Positions 49,991 through 59,416 of a stretch of 64,000 bases of DNA are shown here, piece after piece. The translations under genes were made by a program, and so were the position numbers. Positions within the stretch are counted from its first letter, which is position 1. Each line of letters starts with the position of its first letter. The notes below the pieces were generated by a model. It made no database searches. It saw only the letters and a program-made list of their open reading frames with translations, and had not been told where the DNA came from. Source of the stretch: CAVYWD01 sp963772225 (GTDB lineage: Bacteria > Myxococcota > Myxococcia > Myxococcales > UBA5297); contig CAVYWD010000011.1 of NCBI GenBank assembly GCA_963772225.1, positions 62,001-126,000 of the forward strand. Reading direction: 5' to 3'.

Positions 49991-50494
49991 CTGTTCCCAC
50001 ATCGCACGAAGTGTGAACCGCTCGCGAACGACCAATCCCCACTTTGGTCGGTGCATGAGCCGCACACTCCCGACCAATCTCCACTTTCGTCTGCACCCTC
50101 AGCGCTCACGACCGGGGAATCTCCACTTTCCCCTGCACGCGAGCCGCTCACGATCTGGGAATCTCCACTTTGGTCTGCACTCTCACTTTTCACGATCCGG
50201 GAATCTCCACATTCCCCCGCGCGCGAGCCGCCCACGATCAACCAATCTCCACTTTGGTCGGTGCATGAGCCGCACACTCCCGACCAATCTCCTCTTTCGT
50301 CTGCACCCTCAGCGCTCACGACCGGGGAATCTCCACTTTCCCCTGCACGCGAGCCGCTCACGATCTGGGAATCTCCACTTTGGTCTGCACTCTCACTTTT
50401 CACGATCCGGGAATCTCCACATTCCCCCGCGCGCGAGCCGCCCACGATCAACCAATCTCCACTTTGGTCTGCGCGCGAGCCGTTCTCGCCCCGG
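49991..50494. repeat. 42-bp tandem repeat array with a 210-bp higher-order duplication
   Basis: Twelve units of exactly 42 bp, most beginning CAATCTCCACTTT or GAATCTCCACTTT. The first unit (49991-50032) is degenerate. Units starting at 50033 and 50243 show that a block of five units (210 bp) was duplicated with only about two differences. Because 42 is a multiple of 3, several frames stay open on both strands and give 14-residue repeats, but none looks like a gene. Confidence 0.92.
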
Positions 50495-51505
50495 CACCCC
50501 GCAGCTCATCCCGCCCGCATCGCGCTCCCTTCCCGCCCACTGGGCTCCGCGCGCCGTAAGTCTCCGCGCCGCACTCGGCGCGGGGTTTGCCGACGACCGG
50601 CTCGCCGCCAGCGTGGGCGCGCCTGCGGCGACGGACTCTTCGAAGGCACCGGGGCCTGGCGCGCCTCGGCGCCGAGCCCCGCAAAGATCGCCCGGGCCTC
50701 TCGCGCCAGGCGCTCCGCGCCGACCTCGCCGATCTTCACCGACAGGAGCGCGCGGGCTGCCCGCTCCTCGATAAGCGCGGCGAGCGACTCGGGGCCGAGT
50801 CCGACCTCATCCGCGTGAAACAGCGCGAGCTCCGCGAGGCGGCGATCGAGCGGCTCAACCCGCAACTGCTCTCATGCGCCATGCTTTCTATTCGCACTGC
50901 GCGCTCAGCGAGATGGCAGTCACGGCGCTGAGGCCCGCGACTTGGGCCGGCGCGACGCCGCTGTTGCTGCCCTGGCGCCCCGCTGGCGCCGCGGCGCTTG
51001 ACCCCGTGCGCAAGGGCGGCGGCAAGCTCAGGACACCGAAGGAGATCGACCGTGGGTCGATTGAGGGCGAGGGCGCCGCGGGGCTACTTCCCCGAGCCGA
51101 CGTCGGCCTTCGGGCAGGGGGTGAGCGTCGCGAGGGCCTCCACGATGATCCACTGGCCGTTGACCGTGTGGCGCCACCAGCCGCCGCGGGCCCTCCCGCT
51201 CGCTGGCGGATGCGCCCGTCGAGATGAGCACCGCCACCAAACTCACCGAGATCGACCGCACGCAGGGTCCTCCTCTTCGCGGCGCAAGCGGCCTCCAACA
51301 TACTCCGGACCATCGCTTTCGCTGAAGGACCAAGCATCCGCGACCCACGGCGGGCGCGCCAGAAAGCCCTGACCCGATGGCCAAATCGTCGTCCTCTACC
51401 CAGAGCACGAGAAGCTGCCCGCCCGAAATCGCGCCTCTGAAGACGCGCGGGAGGATTGCTCGGACGTGATTGACGAGAGGGCTCGCCCGGAGAGATGAAA
51501 AGAGC
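50495..51505. other. About 1 kb without a gene I can support
   Basis: A minus-strand frame (about 50865-50506, TTG start, HADEVGLGPESLAALIEE) has some protein character but no recognisable domain. Near 51264-51090 on the minus strand a signal-peptide-like start (RSISVSLVAVLISTGASAS) and, in another frame, WWRHTVNGQWIIVEALATL could be one small secreted protein with a frame break. Both are low-confidence. Confidence 0.3.
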
Positions 51506-52586
51506 ATGACCCGAGCGTTCAGCCTCGTCCAAACCGCGCCGTTGCTGTTCGGCGTCGCCTGCGAGCTCGGCGACGGTATCGCCTCCCTCGCCGACGCATC
51601 GGCCGCGATGGATGCGTCGGGACCTACGGACTCCGGCTCGGGAGCGGTGGATGCCGGACAAGATGGCGCCGACGCGTCGGCGGTCGCGGACGCTTCCCAA
51701 GCGAAAGACTCTGGCGCAGACGCGAGGGACGCCGGCAGCGATGCAAGCGGGGACGCTTCCCACGCGCAGGACGCGGGAGCTCGCGACGGGGCTTTGCCCG
51801 AATACTTCCAGCCGACGCCCGTTGCCTGCCCTTTCACCTCGAACACGTGGGGCGACCAGGCGGTGCTCCCGAGAGACACCTGCAACGGGCTGGAGGACCG
51901 CACTGGCACGCCGACCGTTCGACCCATGTACATGTATTGGGACGGCAAGGTCATCCGAGGCCCGGACGGCAGGTACCACATGTTCTCCAGCCGCTGGCCT
52001 CATGCGAATGGCATGAATGGGTGGGGGAATTCCGAAGCCATCCACGCCGTGAGCCAGTCGCTGCTCGGCCCCTACAAAGTTCAGCAGCCCACCAACAACT
52101 ATCCCGCCGACCAGGCCCCGCCCGCCGACCAGGCCCCGCCCGCCGACCTGGCCAGCATTTTCCCGCGCCGTTCCAAGCATCTCGATCCGCTCATGCAACA
52201 GGCGCCGGAGGACACCTACGTGTGGGCCGAGGACCCCGTGATTTGGTACAGCGGGGGGCAGTACCACGTCGTGTACAATTATCCGCTCTCTCGCGTGGCG
52301 TACCACCTCATCTCGCCCGACGGCATTCACGGCTGGACAGACAGGGGGCTGGCCTACGACCCGAGGAATTCGGCGCAGTTCTTTTAGCAATACCGATGGC
52401 ACCATCGACCACTGGTTCAACATGGAGCGGCCCGGCGTCTTCATGGAGGACGGACACCTCACGCATTTCACCTTCGCGGTGAGCGACGTAGACAAGGGTA
52501 CGATCGGCGGCGGGTCCAACGATGATACCAAGGTCGTCGTCGTGGCGTTCGACGGAACGTCCTTCGATCTGGACACCGGCCAGTGA
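51506..52586 (+). CDS. Secreted GH43-like beta-propeller protein (frame broken once)
   Basis: Start at the ATG 51506 (MTRAFSLVQ), with a weak lipoprotein-like signal ending near GVAC. An Ala/Asp/Ser/Gly-rich linker (residues about 25-95) precedes a five-bladed propeller-like domain: MYMYWDGKVIRGPDGRYHMF, WAEDPVIWYSGGQYHVVYN, GIHGWTDRGLAYDPR. These blade motifs resemble GH43/GH117-type glycosidases. Near 52385 an extra T in TTCTTTTAGC creates a stop; one base fewer continues NTDGTIDHWFNMERP to the TGA at 52584. An 18-bp tandem duplication (PADQAPPADQAPPADL) near 52110-52155 sits inside the propeller. The substrate is unknown. Confidence 0.65.
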
Positions 52587-52835
52587 GGAGCCGCCGCCTG
52601 CCGGAGCTCCGAAGAGCGGCTCCTCCTGCAGTCCCGGCGTCCGCGCGAACGCGCCGCTCCCCCGGATACGCGAGAACCGAAAGGCCCCGATGCTCCACCG
52701 GACCGCGCCCGTCTCTCCTCTCACCCTCCTCGAATACAGTAGGCAAATCACGAGGCAGGGCACCGTGCCCGTGGTATCCGCCTCGCTTCCGAATCTGCTG
52801 CCCCCCGCTCGCGTGGGGAGCTACGGAGAACTGCC

Positions 52836-54188
52836 ATGAACCGTTCCAGCATCGCCCTCGCCGCGGCGCACCTGGCCCTAGCGACCTCGCTCGCCTGCGG
52901 CGGGCCCCAGGAGGCAGCGCTCCCCGAGGGTGCCAGCGTCTCCGCCCTCCGCACCAGCAGCCTTTCCGACCAGTTCAACGCCTACGATTCGTCGACCTGG
53001 CAAATGGCCAACTGGGCAAACGGCTCTCCCTTCAACTGCGGCTTCCTCCCCGACCACGTGACGTTCGCGAACGGCTTTATGACGCTGAAGCTCGACAACA
53101 CGGCCAGCTCCGGGAAGTCGTACAGCGGCGGTGAGTACCGGACCAACGACACATTCTCGTACGGCAAGTTCGAGACGAAAATGAAACCCGCCAAGGCGAG
53201 CGGGACCGACAGCTCGTTCTTCACCTACACCGGGACACCCTGGGACGAGATCGACGTCGAGTTCCTCGGGAAGAACACCAATCAGGTTCAGTTCAACTAT
53301 TACGTGAACGGCGTGGGCGGTCACGAACAGCTGGTGGACCTCGGTTTCGACGCGAGCGCGGATTATCACACCTACGGCATCGACTGGCAGCCCAACACCA
53401 TCAGCTGGTACGTCGACGGCGCGCTAAAGCACTCGGTCACGGGCTCCACGAGCTCTCTGCCGAGCCACCCGATGCAGATCATGATGAACCTGTGGAATGG
53501 GATCGGCGTGGATAGCTGGCTCGGGCCTTTCAGCTACTCGGGACCGCTGGTCGCCTACTACGACTATGTCACCTATGCGCCGCCGGGGGCGTCGAGCTAT
53601 GTGCTCAGCGTATCGAAATCCGGTTCGGGCAATGGCGCGATCACGTCCAACGCGGGCGGAATCAACTGCGGCTCGACCTGCTCCGCGACCTTCAATAGCG
53701 GCACCTCCGTCACCCTGACTGCCTCGCCGGCTTCGGGCTCCACCTTCGGCGGATGGACCGGCGACTGCCAAGGCACCGGCAACTGCGTCGTCATCATGAC
53801 CTCCGCCCAGACGGTCAGCGCGACCTTCAGCAGCTCCGGCCCCGACGCCGGTGTCAGGTTCGATGCCGGTGCCAGCTCCGACAGTGGGTCCAGCTTCGAC
53901 AGCGGATCCAACTTCGACGCCGGCTCCAGCTTCGACAGCGGATCCAGGTCCGATGGCGGTAGCTCCAGCGCCGATGGCGGTTCCAGCTCCGACCGCGGAG
54001 CCAGCTTCGACGGCGGTTCCAGCTCCGGCCCCAGCGCCGACGGTGCGGCCGGTTGCACCAGCTCCGGCCGCACCCCTGGCACGGGTGCGGGGGGCGCCTT
54101 CCCAATCCTCGCGGCGGCCGCGCTCCTCGGGCGACTCCGCCGCCGCCCCCTCGTCGCCGGAGCGACGCGCGGCCACCCGAGGAGTTGA
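52836..54188 (+). CDS. GH16 endo-beta-glucanase (lichenase/laminarinase type) with MYXO-CTERM-like tail
   Basis: 450 residues. The N-terminal signal ends in a lipoprotein-like LATSLACGG. The GH16 catalytic domain (residues about 45-245) has the active-site motif WDEIDVEFLG with two catalytic Glu, plus FSYGKFETKMKP. A divergent InlB-B-repeat-like domain follows (about 255-330; GWTGDCQGTGNC, TVSATF). A Ser/Asp/Gly linker then leads to a C-terminal GC-containing segment, a short hydrophobic helix (AFPILAAAALLG) and Arg-rich end (RLRRRP), which resembles the MYXO-CTERM sorting signal. It should cleave beta-1,3-1,4-glucans at the cell surface. A protein with both a lipobox-like and a sorting tail is odd. 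Confidence 0.88.
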   Translation: MNRSSIALAAAHLALATSLACGGPQEAALPEGASVSALRTSSLSDQFNAYDSSTWQMANWANGSPFNCGFLPDHVTFANGFMTLKLDNTASSGKSYSGGEYRTNDTFSYGKFETKMKPAKASGTDSSFFTYTGTPWDEIDVEFLGKNTNQVQFNYYVNGVGGHEQLVDLGFDASADYHTYGIDWQPNTISWYVDGALKHSVTGSTSSLPSHPMQIMMNLWNGIGVDSWLGPFSYSGPLVAYYDYVTYAPPGASSYVLSVSKSGSGNGAITSNAGGINCGSTCSATFNSGTSVTLTASPASGSTFGGWTGDCQGTGNCVVIMTSAQTVSATFSSSGPDAGVRFDAGASSDSGSSFDSGSNFDAGSSFDSGSRSDGGSSSADGGSSSDRGASFDGGSSSGPSADGAAGCTSSGRTPGTGAGGAFPILAAAALLGRLRRRPLVAGATRGHPRS

Positions 54189-54321
54189 GGTGCCCGATTA
54201 CGAGACCGCACCGTCGCAGGCGCGGCGGTAAGCGACGCACCGCTCTCGCCGCCCCTGGCGACGCGCGCGGCGAGCCGCTGTCTGGTGGGGAGCAGCGTCC
54301 ACAGGCTTCAGCCGGCCGTCC

Positions 54322-54744
54322 TCACCGCTGGTCCCCGTCCTGAGCTTGTCGACGGGCGACCTCGCCAACGAACGAATCGACCGTGCGCTGGAGCAGCACC
54401 CGCGTCTTGGCCAGCAGGGGCTTCTTGAGCCGGCTGCGCGCGGCCAGCAGGCAGATCATCATCAGCAGCAGATCGCCGCCGGTGACGGCCAGGCTCGACA
54501 GCAGCCACCTGAGCCCGCCCAGCTCGTGCAGCGCGGCGATCGCCACCACGTGAAGCATCATCAGCAGGATGGCGAAGAAGCACGTCCCGGTGATGGCCAG
54601 GGCGGCACCCGAGATGAGCCGGTCGCGGTCGCGAGCGGCCTCGGCCGTGGCGGCCTCGATGTGGACGCTCAAGAGCGTCCGCCCGACGCGGAACAGGCGA
54701 TCGAAGGTGGACAGGGGCCGGGAGGCCGAGTCCTCACTTGTCAC
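54322..54744 (-). CDS. YqjE-like phage-holin-superfamily membrane protein
   Basis: About 140 residues with two membrane helices (GAALAITGTCFFAILLMMLH and the VTGGDLLLMMICLLAA region) between charged ends. This is typical of the YqjE / holin-superfamily III group, whose cellular role is not well defined. The GTG at 54744 overlaps the end of the upstream YqjD-like gene by 11 bp, indicating an operon. The frame is open to 54756. Confidence 0.7.
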   Translation of the reverse strand: MTSEDSASRPLSTFDRLFRVGRTLLSVHIEAATAEAARDRDRLISGAALAITGTCFFAILLMMLHVVAIAALHELGGLRWLLSSLAVTGGDLLLMMICLLAARSRLKKPLLAKTRVLLQRTVDSFVGEVARRQAQDGDQR

Positions 54745-55174
54745 GGCGCACACCAAAGCCGAACAGGATGCCCAGGATGAAACCCAAGCCGAGTGCCACG
54801 AGCAGGCTGACCAGCAGGTTCTCCTTCACCTTCTCGCTCGCCGCGGGGATGACTTTGTTGCGCACCTCGTCGGCAAGGTCATTGGTGCGCTTCTCGATGC
54901 GGTCCAACGCCTCTCTGAGTCGCTCGTCGATGTTGGCGAATGTGCTTGGGTTGGCAGACATGGCGTGCAGCTCCTCGATCTTCTGGCGAACCAGCGCCTG
55001 GGTGAGCTGGCCTTTTTGAACGATGAGCTCGACGACGTGATCCAAGTCTCCGCCCGTGGCGGCGAGCGCCTCGCGGTCGATGCTGGGCCACTCCTTGACG
55101 AGCACCGACTGGAGCCGGCCGAAGGCCGACTTGAAGGCGTCCGAGGTGAACTTCGGAGCGGCGGCGGCTTCCAT
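54734..55174 (-). CDS. YqjD/ElaB-like (DUF883-type) membrane-anchored protein
   Basis: 146 residues starting at MEAAAAPKFTSDAF with GGAGG upstream. A long amphipathic helical region with many Glu/Lys (LREALDRIEKRTNDLADEVR) precedes one C-terminal membrane segment with small-residue spacing (LGLGFILGILFGFGVRR). This layout matches YqjD/ElaB proteins, some of which tether stationary-phase ribosomes to the membrane. Paired with the YqjE-like gene as in enterobacteria. Confidence 0.7.
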   Translation of the reverse strand: MEAAAAPKFTSDAFKSAFGRLQSVLVKEWPSIDREALAATGGDLDHVVELIVQKGQLTQALVRQKIEELHAMSANPSTFANIDERLREALDRIEKRTNDLADEVRNKVIPAASEKVKENLLVSLLVALGLGFILGILFGFGVRRDK

Positions 55175-55373
55175 GACTTCCTCCTCCAGGCAAACGCAAG
55201 CTCGGCCCAAAGCGTAGCACGGGGAGAGGCGCGGCCTCTTCGGCTGCGAGCACGATCGCGAGCTCACTTTCGGCAGCGACTCTTTGCTTCGTCACCAAAC
55301 AGGGCCGCTCAACCTCGGGAGAAGGATCGAGCGCCCCCACGGGCTCAGGCGAAGCGCGTCGTCCCGGGGCCGC

Positions 55374-57479
55374 TCAAGGCGCCGCGGCGGCCCGGGCGGC
55401 GAGATGAATGTCCGGCTCCGGCGGCGGCGCCATGCCGTGCCCGATGGCGAAGCTCGGGTGGGGCGGCTGGTTGTAGCCCGTTTGCTCCGAAGTGACTTGC
55501 ATCCGGTATTGGGGGTCGTGCATCAGCGTGTAGATGCGCCGCGCGGTGACGTCGGTGGTGGTGTAGATCCGCAGCGCCGAGTTGTCCGACTCCCTCCAGA
55601 CGACCTCCTCGCGCCAGTCGCCCAGGAGATCCGCGGTGAGCACCGGCGTGGCCTTCGTGCCGTTGTTCGAGGAGCAGGCGCTGCACGTGAGCAACGTCCC
55701 GGCGCCGTATTTGGTCACCGAGACGTCGTTCTCCAGCTCTCGAGACTCGTCCGCGTCCCACCAGACGAGGAAGTTCACCGACGCCGGCTCGGCGCCGACG
55801 CTCGCCCCGCTGGTCGCCGAGAGGAGGTCGTCGAAGGTCCAGAGCTCGGCGCCATCGCCGTCGGGAGAGATGTCGTCCGCGGCGCCGCGCCCGGTGTCGC
55901 CGCCGGTCAAAGGCCCCTTCAGGAGCACCTCGCAGGTGCTGGCGTCGTGCACGTCCCACGACGGCTTGGAGCCGTCCTCGTGCGGCATGAACACCTCCAG
56001 CCCCGGGCGCGACGGGACGAGGTCGGCCACGTGGAGCGCGTCGCCGTGCCCGAACGCGGTGGAGCACCGGGCCGTGCCGTCGCTGTTGATGACCGACGCG
56101 CCGTAGATGACCTCCTGAGCGCCGTCGCCGTCCACGTCCGCCATGGCCATGCTGTGCGCGCCCTGGCCGGCGTAGGCGGTCCCCTGGTCGCTGTCCGCCT
56201 TCCAGATCTCGGCGAGCTTGCCGTCCCGCCAGGTCCAGGCCGTGACCGTGGCGCGGGTGTAGTAGCCGCGCGCCATGAGAATGCTCGGCCGCCCGCTGGA
56301 CTTCTTGTCCTGCCCGAGATCGCTGACGAAGCCCGCCGACGCGAGGAATCGATCGACCCGGTTGCCGTAGCTGTCGCCCCAGGAGGAGACCGACCCGCGC
56401 GGGGCGTCGAAATTCGCGGTCGCGAGCTCCGCGCCGGTCGACCCGCTGAAGACAGTCAAGTACTCCGGCCCCGCCAGGACATAGCCATTGGAGTTGCGGT
56501 AGTCCGCCGAGTCGTCGTCCGAGGCCGCGGGGCCTTTGTGGAGAAAGGCGCCCGTCCCGTCGCGCGTGCCCGGCGCGGTCTTGACGGCGACCTCCGCCTT
56601 GCCGTCGCCGTCGAAGTCGTAGACGACGAATTGAGAATAGTGCGCCCCCGCGCGGATATTCACGCCGAGGTCGATGCGCCACAGGCGCTCGCCGCTCAGC
56701 TTGTAGGCGTCCAAATAGACGTTCCCGGTGCACCCCGACTGCGAATTGTCCTTCGAATTGGAAGGGTCCCATTTCAAGACGATCTCGTATTCGCCGTCGC
56801 CGTCGAGGTCGCCTACGCTCCCGTCGTTGGCGCTGTAGGAATAGGCCTCGTTGGGCGTGGGGCACGAGCTCTTCGTGACGCCCGAGGGCGGGGCCTCGAT
56901 GGGAATTCGCAAATAGTTTTGTCCCCAGACCGCGACCGGCGCCGAGCGCTGCTGCTCAGCGCCATTCACCACGACGCTCACCGCGTAAAGGGACGTCGTG
57001 CCACCGGCGGGGTCCAGATAATTCGTGCTGTCGGTGACGTTCGCGATTCGCGCCCCATCCCGGTAAACGTTGTAGAAGACCGCTTTGTGGGGATCGCTCG
57101 AATACTCGTACCCGAACATCCGCCATCCCAGGTAGACGCCGCCCGCCACCTTCACGGCGACCGCGCCGCGGTCCAGGTCTTCCATCTGGAAATGCCCCGA
57201 GGGCGCGGGCAGCGCCCCCGCATCGGCGGCAGCCGAGCCATCGGGCGCTCCGGCGTCGCGCGCGAGGCCCGCGTCTGCCTGGCCGGAGCCCCCGGCGTCT
57301 ACAGCCCCGGAATCGGCCAAGTGCCCGGCGTCGCTCGGGGAGCTGTCGGCGCCGCTGGCGTCCGCGGCCCCGTCGCCGGCTGAGCCGGAGGAAGCCTCAC
57401 AGGCCGAGAGGCAGACGGCCGCGGCAGCCGCGGCGACTTCGGCCAGGATGACCGCCGTCCTTCTTCGGAGCTTCCACAC
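55374..57479 (-). CDS. Rhamnogalacturonan lyase, PL11 family lipoprotein
   Basis: 701 residues. A lipoprotein signal (AAVCLSACEASS) and an Asp/Ser/Gly-rich linker (about 30-90) precede an N-terminal beta domain (MEDLDRGAVAVKV, VYLGWRMFGYEY, NVYRDGARIANV) and the eight-bladed propeller of PL11 lyases. The calcium-binding FG-GAP-like repeats include SVGDLDGDGEYEIVLKWDP, VYDFDGDGKAEVAVKT and MADVDGDGAQEVIYG. It should split the rhamnogalacturonan I backbone of pectin outside the cell by beta-elimination, like YesW. Confidence 0.93.
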   Translation of the reverse strand: MWKLRRRTAVILAEVAAAAAAVCLSACEASSGSAGDGAADASGADSSPSDAGHLADSGAVDAGGSGQADAGLARDAGAPDGSAAADAGALPAPSGHFQMEDLDRGAVAVKVAGGVYLGWRMFGYEYSSDPHKAVFYNVYRDGARIANVTDSTNYLDPAGGTTSLYAVSVVVNGAEQQRSAPVAVWGQNYLRIPIEAPPSGVTKSSCPTPNEAYSYSANDGSVGDLDGDGEYEIVLKWDPSNSKDNSQSGCTGNVYLDAYKLSGERLWRIDLGVNIRAGAHYSQFVVYDFDGDGKAEVAVKTAPGTRDGTGAFLHKGPAASDDDSADYRNSNGYVLAGPEYLTVFSGSTGAELATANFDAPRGSVSSWGDSYGNRVDRFLASAGFVSDLGQDKKSSGRPSILMARGYYTRATVTAWTWRDGKLAEIWKADSDQGTAYAGQGAHSMAMADVDGDGAQEVIYGASVINSDGTARCSTAFGHGDALHVADLVPSRPGLEVFMPHEDGSKPSWDVHDASTCEVLLKGPLTGGDTGRGAADDISPDGDGAELWTFDDLLSATSGASVGAEPASVNFLVWWDADESRELENDVSVTKYGAGTLLTCSACSSNNGTKATPVLTADLLGDWREEVVWRESDNSALRIYTTTDVTARRIYTLMHDPQYRMQVTSEQTGYNQPPHPSFAIGHGMAPPPEPDIHLAARAAAAP

Positions 57480-58230
57480 GACCTCACCTCGGCGGCGAGC
57501 CAGCGCGCACGGGCGTCCTTGCGCTCGCGGAGAGTGCGCTGGAGACGATGGTTCGGGTCAGAGGGCGCGCAGGGCCTCGTGGGCGAGCGCAGCGCCAGCA
57601 GGCGGCACAGACGCCGCTGGTCCGCGGTGGCGGGCGCTCCCAGGCCCCTCAATCGGAGCCGAGCGCGGAGCGCACGACCTCGACGTCGCCGTCGGAGCCG
57701 ACCTCGAATCGATGGTCCTCGGACAAGCAATTCGGGGCTACAGCTCGACGGCCTCCAACGATGACCCGACGCAGACGAGCACGCTCGTCGAGCCCAACGC
57801 GTTCGACGTCGGCAACATCTTCGGCCAGGTGCCACCAGCCGACGACCTGGCCGATTTCGGCCCGAACTTCATCTTCGAGCCGGCGTCGTAGCCCCAAAGC
57901 TCGCGCGGGGCGCTGAGAGCCATCGCCTCGACGAGCTCGCCGTGAAGCGGCGGCTCGCCCGAATCGCGAGCAACGCCGCGCGCCCCGCGTCGCGCCGAAG
58001 CGCGCCCGAACGCCAGCGCCTCGACCGGGCGGGGGCCCGCCCCGGACAGGCCACGCCCTTTTCGCGCGAAAGTGACAGCGACGCCCTATCTTGTGTTGAA
58101 CGAGAGACGCCCTTGGCCGCCGATGGGCTGGAGACTTGACCACCTGCCGGCCCGCCAGGCATGCCCTTCTGTCGCTGTCCCCTCTGCTCTTCTTCACGTC
58201 TAGACTCCGTCCGAAGGAGCCTCAAACTTC
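57480..58230. other. Divergent intergenic region, no gene recognised
   Basis: About 750 bp lies between the divergent lyase and GH57 genes. Frames near 57670-57920 on both strands (plus: LVEPNAFDVGNIFGQVPPAD; minus: LWGYDAGSKMKFGPKSARS) look partly protein-like but match nothing I know. They may be a decayed gene. Confidence 0.35.
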
Positions 58231-59412
58231 ATGGCCAGGCCGATCCACCACGCGCTCGTCCTCAACCTCCACCAGCCGGCTCAGAACCTCGAGCACCTGC
58301 TCGAGCATCAGCCATGGGAAGCCAGGCAGATCCTCTGGGCCATCGATCGCATCCCCCGCAGCCTCTGGGGCTGGGAGGACGTCGGACGGGTCCACCTGTC
58401 CATCTCCGGCACGCTCCTCGAGACCCTGCGCGACCCCAGCTTCCAGTCCCGCGTCTACGGCGACGTCGACGTCGGCGCCATGCTCTGGCACCTGCAGAAC
58501 GAGCGCATCATCCGCATCCTCGGCACCGGCTACTACCACCCCGTGCTCCCGCTGATCCCCGCAGACGACCGCGAAGAGCACCTGGGGCGCTGGCTCGCGC
58601 AGGCCCGCCACGTCTACTGGCGCGAGCGCTTCCCCGGCTTCTGGCCGCCGGAGATGGGCTTTTGCATGGAGCTCATCCCGCTGCTGTCGCGCCTGGGCTA
58701 CCGCTACGTCGTGGTCGACAGCGAGCACGTCGAGCCTTTGGGCACCCTGTCCTGGCACGAGCTGCACTATCGCCCGCACCGGATGCGGTACCAGGGCTCG
58801 GAGCTCATCGCGATTGTCCGCGACCGCGACCTCTCCGCGGCGCAGGAATCCGGCATGGAGTGCTCCTGGTTTTGCAAAGAAGTCGCCGAAAGGACCCGCG
58901 GCTGCGACTTCGAGCCACTGGTGGTGACGGCCACGGACGGCGACAACGGCGGCTGGTTCCGGAACACCACCTGGGGCTCCAACTTCTGGAGCGCCTTCTA
59001 CACCGAGCTCATGGGGCGCGCGCGCCAGGACGGCGCCCTGCGGCCCACCTTCATCGAGGACTACCTCGAAAAGTTTCCGCCCACCGACGAGGTGCGCGTG
59101 CGCCCGGGCACCTGGAACACCGGCTGGCATCACGGGCGCGACTTCACGCAGTGGACCGGCTCGAAGGCGCAGAAGGACGGCCTCGAGGAGATCGCCGAGG
59201 TCAGCGCGGCGCTGCATCGGACGCGCGTCGCCGCCGCCGCCGCGGGCCGGCGCGACGTCTGGGGCGCGGTCGACGAGGCGACGTGGCGGCTCCTGAGGGC
59301 CGAGACCAGCTGCAATTACTACTGGGGCGAGGAGTGGGTGGGCCGCAGCCAGCTCGACCTGCAGGATGCCCGGCGATGGATTGCCGAGGCCCGCACCCGA
59401 CTCGGGACCTGA
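58231..59412 (+). CDS. GH57 family alpha-glucan-acting enzyme, first copy
   Basis: 393 residues from the ATG at 58231, with AAGGAG 11 bases upstream. The N-terminal HALVLNLHQPAQNL is the GH57 signature HQP motif. WPPEMGFCMELIPLLSRLG holds the conserved Glu nucleophile region and VVTATDGDNGGW the acid Asp region. GH57 members include alpha-amylases, branching enzymes and 4-alpha-glucanotransferases. The glycogen synthase starts four bases after its stop, so a role in glycogen or maltodextrin metabolism is likely. The exact reaction is open. Confidence 0.88.
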   Translation: MARPIHHALVLNLHQPAQNLEHLLEHQPWEARQILWAIDRIPRSLWGWEDVGRVHLSISGTLLETLRDPSFQSRVYGDVDVGAMLWHLQNERIIRILGTGYYHPVLPLIPADDREEHLGRWLAQARHVYWRERFPGFWPPEMGFCMELIPLLSRLGYRYVVVDSEHVEPLGTLSWHELHYRPHRMRYQGSELIAIVRDRDLSAAQESGMECSWFCKEVAERTRGCDFEPLVVTATDGDNGGWFRNTTWGSNFWSAFYTELMGRARQDGALRPTFIEDYLEKFPPTDEVRVRPGTWNTGWHHGRDFTQWTGSKAQKDGLEEIAEVSAALHRTRVAAAAAGRRDVWGAVDEATWRLLRAETSCNYYWGEEWVGRSQLDLQDARRWIAEARTRLGT

Positions 59413-59416
59413 AGCC

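Noticed and set aside
49991..50494. CRISPR array
   Set aside because: The units are contiguous 42-bp tandem repeats with no unique spacers of constant length, and no cas genes are near.
49985..50818. Open frames of 253-328 residues across the 42-bp repeats, on both strands
   Set aside because: They remain open only because the repeat length is a multiple of three. The translated repeats have no signal, no start context and no domain.
50506..50865. Minus-strand 119-residue frame as a real gene
   Set aside because: Only a TTG start, no recognisable domain, and the second half is Arg-rich low complexity. Kept only as a note in the intergenic entry.
55284..57383. 699-residue plus-strand frame opposite the PL11 lyase
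   Set aside because: Repetitive Arg/Val/Asp shadow; the lyase strand has Asp-Gly-Asp-Gly repeats and a lipobox.
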